64,000 nucleotides of DNA from assembly GCF_003323735.1 (NCBI RefSeq), contig NZ_QOIM01000046.1:1-64000 (forward strand), read 5' to 3'. The notes below the pieces were generated by a model. That model was not told the DNA's origin, did no database searches, and saw only the letters and a program-made list of their open reading frames with translations. Of the stretch, positions 60,006-64,000 are shown piece by piece (positions within the stretch are counted from its first letter, which is position 1; each line of letters begins with the position of its first letter). Origin of the DNA: Streptomyces reniochalinae. Lineage in GTDB: Bacteria; Actinomycetota; Actinomycetes; Streptomycetales; Streptomycetaceae. The translations under genes were made by a program, and so were the position numbers.

Positions 60006-61571
60006 TCACCAGCGGGCGGGCACACTCAGGCCGGGGCTTGCGTCCTCGTCCCGGTCTTGCTGTCGGCCCCGCCGTGACCGCACCGCGCGGGCGGCCTCGA
60101 TCGCGAGGTACCCCGCGAGAGCGGTCAGCGCCAGCCGCGTCGTCCAGTCGCCGAAGCGTACGTACAGCGTCGTGCCGCGCGCCAGCGGCACCTCGGTCAG
60201 TGTGGCCGCGCTGGTCGCCGTGTCCATGCGGCCTGCGACCTGTTCGCCCTCGGGCCCGAAGGACGCGCTGACACCGGTGAGTGTCGCGTGCACCATGGGA
60301 CGGCCCGTCTCGGCGGCTCGCAGCGCCGCGAGGGACGCGTGTTGCTCGGGGGCCCAACTGTGCTGGAACGTGGAGGTCGAGGACTGGGCCACCAGCACCC
60401 GCGCGCCCTCGGCGGCCAGGTGCCTGCTCATATCGGGGAACGCCGTCTCGAAGCAGATCAGCGGCCCGAACCGCGCCCCTCCCGACCGCATCACCACCGG
60501 TTCCCGACCCCGCTGCCGGTCCTCGCCCGCGGCCCTGCCGACCGAGGTGGCCCAGCCCAGCACCGAACGGAACGGGACGTACTCGCCGAAGGGCACCAGC
60601 CGCATCTTGTCGTAGCGCTGCCCGGTCAGGCCGTCCCCGTCCACCAGCACCGCGCTCTTGAAGATGCCGGGACGGTCGCTGCGCGGGGAGTCCACGTTCA
60701 CCAGCAGCGGCGCGTGCGCGGCCCGGGAGAGCGCGGCCAGCCGGCGCACCAGGGACGGGTGGCTGCGCAGGTCGTACCCGACGCTGCTCTCGCCCCACAC
60801 CACCAGGTCGGGCCGGCGGTCGGCCAGCCGCCGGGTCAGTTCCTCGCCGCGCGCGAACCGCTCAGCGCGCGAGGAGGTCTCGCCGATCTGGACCACGGCG
60901 ACACGTGTCGCACCCGCGGGGTGCGGGCGCGGCGCCCACAGCCAGACCGCGCACGTGGACACGGCGGTGGCCAGTACGGCGACCGCCGCGGCCCGGCGGG
61001 CGCGGGGGACCGCGAGCAGCGCGGCGAGCGCGGTGTTGACCGCAACCACCACGAAGCTCACCAGCCACACGCCACCCACCGAGGCCAGCCGCAGCGCGGG
61101 CGTCACCTGCCACTGGCTCGCGCCCAGCAGCCCCCAGGGGCCGCCCAGGTACTCCCAGGAGCGGATCAGTTCGGCCAGCAGCCAGCCGGACGGCACCAGC
61201 ACCACCGCGGCGGCGAACCGGCCTCCGGCGGGCGCGCCGGCGAGCAGCCGGTGGACGAGCCAGCCCCACGGCAGCCACAACAGCCCCAGCAGCGCGGCGA
61301 GAAGGACGATGAACACGTGCAGGCTCGGCATCAGCCAGTGGTGCATCGCCACCATGAAGCCCGTACCGCCGAGCCAGCCCGCCCGCGCGGCGGCCCTGGG
61401 AGTGGGCGCTGCGCGCAACAACAGCAGCCAGGGTACGAGCGCGGCGTACGCCAGCCACCACAGCGCGGGCTCGGGGAACGCCAGTGCGGGGACGGCTCCC
61501 GCCGGCAGCGGCAGTACCCGGCGCGCCCAGCGGGCGGCCGGGACGGCGCGCACGGCCGGGGTGGCACGCAT
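60006..61571 (-). CDS. lnt: Apolipoprotein N-acyltransferase
   Basis: 521 residues. About six N-terminal membrane segments precede a nitrilase-fold catalytic domain with the Glu-Lys-Cys triad: Glu in VVWGESS, Lys in YDKMRLVPFGEY, Cys in ICFET. It adds the third acyl chain to the N-terminal Cys of lipoproteins at the membrane. ATG 61571 is preferred because AAGGAGG lies 6 bases upstream; the GTG at 61598 has no such site. A Streptomyces genome may carry more than one Lnt-like gene. The strand-mate DMT transporter lies 300 bp upstream. Confidence 0.93.
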   Translation of the reverse strand: MRATPAVRAVPAARWARRVLPLPAGAVPALAFPEPALWWLAYAALVPWLLLLRAAPTPRAAARAGWLGGTGFMVAMHHWLMPSLHVFIVLLAALLGLLWLPWGWLVHRLLAGAPAGGRFAAAVVLVPSGWLLAELIRSWEYLGGPWGLLGASQWQVTPALRLASVGGVWLVSFVVVAVNTALAALLAVPRARRAAAVAVLATAVSTCAVWLWAPRPHPAGATRVAVVQIGETSSRAERFARGEELTRRLADRRPDLVVWGESSVGYDLRSHPSLVRRLAALSRAAHAPLLVNVDSPRSDRPGIFKSAVLVDGDGLTGQRYDKMRLVPFGEYVPFRSVLGWATSVGRAAGEDRQRGREPVVMRSGGARFGPLICFETAFPDMSRHLAAEGARVLVAQSSTSTFQHSWAPEQHASLAALRAAETGRPMVHATLTGVSASFGPEGEQVAGRMDTATSAATLTEVPLARGTTLYVRFGDWTTRLALTALAGYLAIEAARAVRSRRGRQQDRDEDASPGLSVPARW

Positions 61572-61871
61572 GCCCCGCCTCCTTCGTCCGGTGCTCACTC
61601 ACCAGTGTGAAGGAGGGGACAGGAGATGACGAGATCGGCGCGGCAGACGGTCGGCCCCCGGCGCCCCGCGTTCGGCGCCACCGCGCCTGGCGCCCCCCGC
61701 GTTTGGCGGCCTCCCTCTCCGGAACCTCGGTGTCCGGCCCGTTCGCGCCCGGCGCCCGGCATCCTCGGCGCTCGGCGTGACCGCCGCCCGCGCGCGTCCG
61801 CCCGCCGCGCGAACGGCCGGGGCGGGCGGTCGGGGCTCGCCCAGTCCGGGCGAGTCCCTGGCGCGGTGGCG
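61572..61871. other. Intergenic region upstream of lnt
   Basis: 300 bp with the lnt ribosome site (AAGGAGG) at its left end. GC-rich, with GGCGCC-type short repeats. No gene is supported. Confidence 0.4.
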
Positions 61872-62945
61872 TCACGGCGCCGCGACCGGTCGGCGGGCGA
61901 CGGCGCGGCCGCCCGTTCGCGGCACCGCGGGGCGCGCTCCGTCGTCGGACCTGTTCCGGTTGGCGAACTCCGCGTCGGCAGTGTGTCCCGTCCCGCCGCC
62001 GTGCTGGACCTGCGACCCCCCGTCGCGGGGCGGGGGCAGGGCCCGGCCCGGCTCGTCGGGCGAAGTGTGCCCCGGCGGCGCGCCGTGCGTCCTGCGCGCA
62101 CTGTCGATCGTCAGTGCGACCAGGCCCCAGGCGGCCACCGCGCCGGCCACCAGCGCCAGGACGGTACCCGTCGCGCCGTACCGGAAGCCCTCGTCCAGCA
62201 GGACGATGCCGGCGGCCGCCGCGACCACGGGGTTGGCGACCGTGGCCGTCGCCAGCGGCGTCGCCAGCCCGCCGCCCCGGTAGGACGCCTGGGAGGTGGC
62301 CAGCCCCGCGGCGGCCAGCGCGACCGTCAGCACGGCCAGCGGCACGGAGATGAGCAGGGGAGCGGACATCCACCTGTCGGCGAGCGTCTTGACGAAGACG
62401 GACGCCGCGCCGTAGGCCACCCCCGCGGCCAGGGCCAGGCACACGCTCCGCAGTGCCGGGGCGCGGCCCCCCGGCCGGGCGCGTCCCCGGCGTCCGACCA
62501 CGGCGGCCGTACCGACCAGCAGTGCGAGGGCCCCCAGCACGCCGACGGCGAGGGAGAGTTGACCGCTCCCGTGCAGCGAGTCGGCGCCCGCGTCGCCGGT
62601 GAGGAGCAGGACGCCGGCCAGTCCGGCGGACACCAGCAGGATGCCGCGCCAGGTGGCGGCGGCCACGCGGCGCCGGCCCACCACGGCGGCCATCGGTGCG
62701 GCGAGGACGAGCGTGAGCACGCCGAGCGGCTGAACGACCGTCAGCGGCCCCAGGCCGAGCGCCACCACGTGCAACAGCGCGCCCGCCCCCTGGAGTCCCA
62801 CCGCGGTCCACCAAGTGCCCGAGCGCAGGAGTCCCCAGCGGCTGGGGGAGGTCGTCGCGGCGATCCGCTCCTGCACGATCGCGGCCAGCGCGTAGCTGAT
62901 CGCGGAGACCAGGGACAGCAGCGCCGCGGCCGTCAGCGCGCTCAT
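61872..62945 (-). CDS. DMT-superfamily (EamA/NIPA-like) membrane transporter
   Basis: 357 residues. Nine to ten hydrophobic helices in two related halves (SLVSAISYALAAIVQERIA; AAGVAYGAASVFVKTLADRW) fit the drug/metabolite transporter superfamily. The hydrophilic C-terminal ~65 residues are Pro/Gly/Arg-rich and look disordered. The transported compound is unknown. Confidence 0.85.
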   Translation of the reverse strand: MSALTAAALLSLVSAISYALAAIVQERIAATTSPSRWGLLRSGTWWTAVGLQGAGALLHVVALGLGPLTVVQPLGVLTLVLAAPMAAVVGRRRVAAATWRGILLVSAGLAGVLLLTGDAGADSLHGSGQLSLAVGVLGALALLVGTAAVVGRRGRARPGGRAPALRSVCLALAAGVAYGAASVFVKTLADRWMSAPLLISVPLAVLTVALAAAGLATSQASYRGGGLATPLATATVANPVVAAAAGIVLLDEGFRYGATGTVLALVAGAVAAWGLVALTIDSARRTHGAPPGHTSPDEPGRALPPPRDGGSQVQHGGGTGHTADAEFANRNRSDDGARPAVPRTGGRAVARRPVAAP

Positions 62946-63037
62946 GTCCGTCCCGTCCGGTCCTGGTTGGGCTTCGCGTTCATGTCACCACGATCCCGTG
63001 TGCGGGGGGATCTGTCGTCACCTGCCGGGATCGTCTT

Positions 63038-63061
63038 GACGTACAGCCAGCGGAGTACGTC
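63038..63061. promoter_or_regulatory. Inverted repeat in the transporter upstream region
   Basis: GACGTAC and GTACGTC, separated by 10 bp, lie about 95 bp before the DMT transporter start codon on its promoter side. Could be an operator; no adjacent regulator gene. Confidence 0.35.
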
Positions 63062-63133
63062 ACCGCTCGATGTCCCCCTGCCAGGTGACGCGGTGGTGGG
63101 CCGAAGGTCACAGCCCGCGCCGGGCTCGGGCCC

Positions 63134-63409
63134 CTACGGCCGGTGCGCGGGCAACGGCCCCTCGCCGGAGACCTCGACCGGGCCGAAGCCGCTGCCGCGG
63201 ATGGCGATCCGGCCCTCCCGCCCGTCGATGAGCCGCAGCCGGGCGGTGTCCCCCTCCAGTTCGGTCCACAGCGGCTGGCTGCCTTCCGGTCTGATCGTGC
63301 CGAACCAGGCGCTCTGGGGGCCGGTCGCCTCCGTGAACAGCGCCGCGTCGACGGGCACCTCGGCGGCTCCGGTCAGCAGGGTCGCCGGGCCACGGTAGAA
63401 GTTGTCCAT
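63134..63409 (-). CDS. Small DUF4873-like protein
   Basis: 91 residues starting MDNFYRGPATLLTGAAEVPVDAAL, then WFGTIRPEG and a GREGRIAIRG end, the beta-rich pattern of the DUF4873 domain, which also occurs fused to flavin monooxygenases. Here it stands alone. ATG 63409 begins at the conserved YRGPA segment. Function unknown. Confidence 0.7.
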   Translation of the reverse strand: MDNFYRGPATLLTGAAEVPVDAALFTEATGPQSAWFGTIRPEGSQPLWTELEGDTARLRLIDGREGRIAIRGSGFGPVEVSGEGPLPAHRP

Positions 63410-63486
63410 GCCTTCAGTGTGGCAGCGGGCGCCGCACCCGGCACCACCGTCGCCTGGGGTCAGGCAAGGCCCCGGAACCGACGGAG

Positions 63487-63516
63487 CCCCGCCGCCCGCG
63501 GTGGCGGGCGGCGGGG
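63487..63516. terminator. Perfect 13 bp hairpin after the chaplin-like gene
   Basis: CCCCGCCGCCCGC pairs fully with GCGGGCGGCGGGG around a GGTG loop, 30 bases past the stop codon of the minus-strand gene at 63547. Confidence 0.8.
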
Positions 63517-63546
63517 TCCGACGGCCGAGCCGACGTGCGCTGTGGG

Positions 63547-63756
63547 TCAGTTCGCCTTGCAGGCGTTCTGCGAGGCGGGGCTCAGCAGCGCGACGATCGG
63601 GTTGCCGCAGACGTTCAGACCGAGGTCCAGGACGTCCGGGTCGTTGTACTGGCCGGGGTGCGGGTCGCTGCCGGCGGCCGCCGCGGTGCCGGCGGTCCCG
63701 CCGAGCACGGCGACGGCGCTGAGCAGGCTGGCTGCGATAGCGGTACGAATACGCAT
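63547..63756 (-). CDS. Short chaplin-like secreted peptide
   Basis: 69 residues. Signal peptide (~1-27, ending TAAAA), then a 40-residue mature peptide containing LNVCGNPIVALLSPASQNACKAN. This resembles the chaplin pattern VNVCGN-x-(hydrophobic)-N-x-C, with two Cys able to form one disulfide. Classical chaplins begin the domain with GxxxN; that part differs here, so it may be a divergent short chaplin or a related small secreted protein. A GGGAG ribosome site and a strong terminator show it is a complete gene. Confidence 0.75.
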   Translation of the reverse strand: MRIRTAIAASLLSAVAVLGGTAGTAAAAGSDPHPGQYNDPDVLDLGLNVCGNPIVALLSPASQNACKAN

Positions 63757-63892
63757 GTTCGCTCCCATGAGAGGTAGCTGTTGTCTCCATGTCCACCGTG
63801 GAGGTACGAGCACATAGCGCGCATTTCGGACTACTCCGGGCGTGTGTCCGCGCTGGTACGGTGCCTGACCGAGGCGCAGGAAGGGGGCGCGC

Positions 63893-64000
63893 ATGAGCGG
63901 GGACAGCCGGTCCGCGCGGAGCGAACCGGACGCCGGTGCGGGCGAGGGGCAGCAGGCCCAGGTCGCACCGCTGCCCGGAAGCGAGCCCGTCGAAGAGCCG
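63893..64000 (+). CDS. Start of an unidentified gene, cut by the window edge
   Basis: ATG at 63893 follows AGGAAGGGGG. The 36 visible codons encode a hydrophilic, acidic, Glu/Gly/Pro-rich segment with no recognisable domain. Divergent from the chaplin-like gene. Confidence 0.5.
   Translation, partial: MSGDSRSARSEPDAGAGEGQQAQVAPLPGSEPVEEP

Overview
The window is high-GC actinobacterial chromosome, most like Streptomyces. The signs are strongly G/C-biased third codon positions, many GTG and TTG starts, a chaplin-like secreted peptide, DinB/DUF664 (mycothiol-transferase-like) and TetR genes, and a large modular type I polyketide synthase (PKS). No taxonomic marker gene is present, so this rests on gene style and content.

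Region 1 (1-35,985) is the right-hand part of a hybrid PKS/NRPS gene cluster that continues past the left edge. A plus-strand PKS gene enters already open and ends at 8,135. It carries the end of one module (DH-KR-ACP) and a whole KS-AT-DH-KR-ACP module. A repeat- and hairpin-rich 467 bp spacer separates it from a convergent minus-strand unit read in the order PKS (30,622 to 12,602), thioesterase (12,543 to 11,713), NRPS module C-A-PCP (11,710 to 8,603). The 6,006-residue PKS starts the assembly line: KSQ-AT-ACP loading module, then KS-AT-KR-ACP, then two KS-AT-DH-KR-ACP modules. All visible AT domains look malonyl-specific. Read literally, the first protein makes a 7-hydroxyocta-2,4-dienoyl chain. 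Four visible DH-KR modules point to a polyene. Divergent from the big PKS is a plus-strand set: a carotenoid-cleavage-oxygenase-like enzyme, a crotonyl-CoA carboxylase/reductase, and a tandem 3-hydroxyacyl-CoA dehydrogenase. The last two suggest an ethylmalonyl-type extender unit. The three promoters share a TAGGGGT element, duplicated at 11 bp spacing in two of them, so one activator encoded outside the window probably controls them together.

Region 2 (36.0-50.3 kb) is accessory or decaying chromosome. It holds a truncated P-loop kinase, a thiamine-diphosphate enzyme, a secreted trypsin-like protease next to a tiny protein that shares its pro-region motif, an arsenic set (acr3-arsR divergent from arsI), an oxidoreductase/cupin/CMD group, an arginase-family gene, a CBS-pair protein and a WD40 protein. 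At least four broken gene remnants lie among these.

Region 3 (50.3-64.0 kb) looks like ordinary chromosome: HipA-like kinase plus DUF3037 pair, two SDR reductases (one FabG-like), a peptide-type ABC solute-binding lipoprotein, uracil-DNA glycosylase, a lipoprotein, DinB and TetR genes, a FAD monooxygenase under tandem palindromic operators, apolipoprotein N-acyltransferase, a DMT transporter, a DUF4873-like protein, a chaplin-like peptide, and the start of an unidentified gene.
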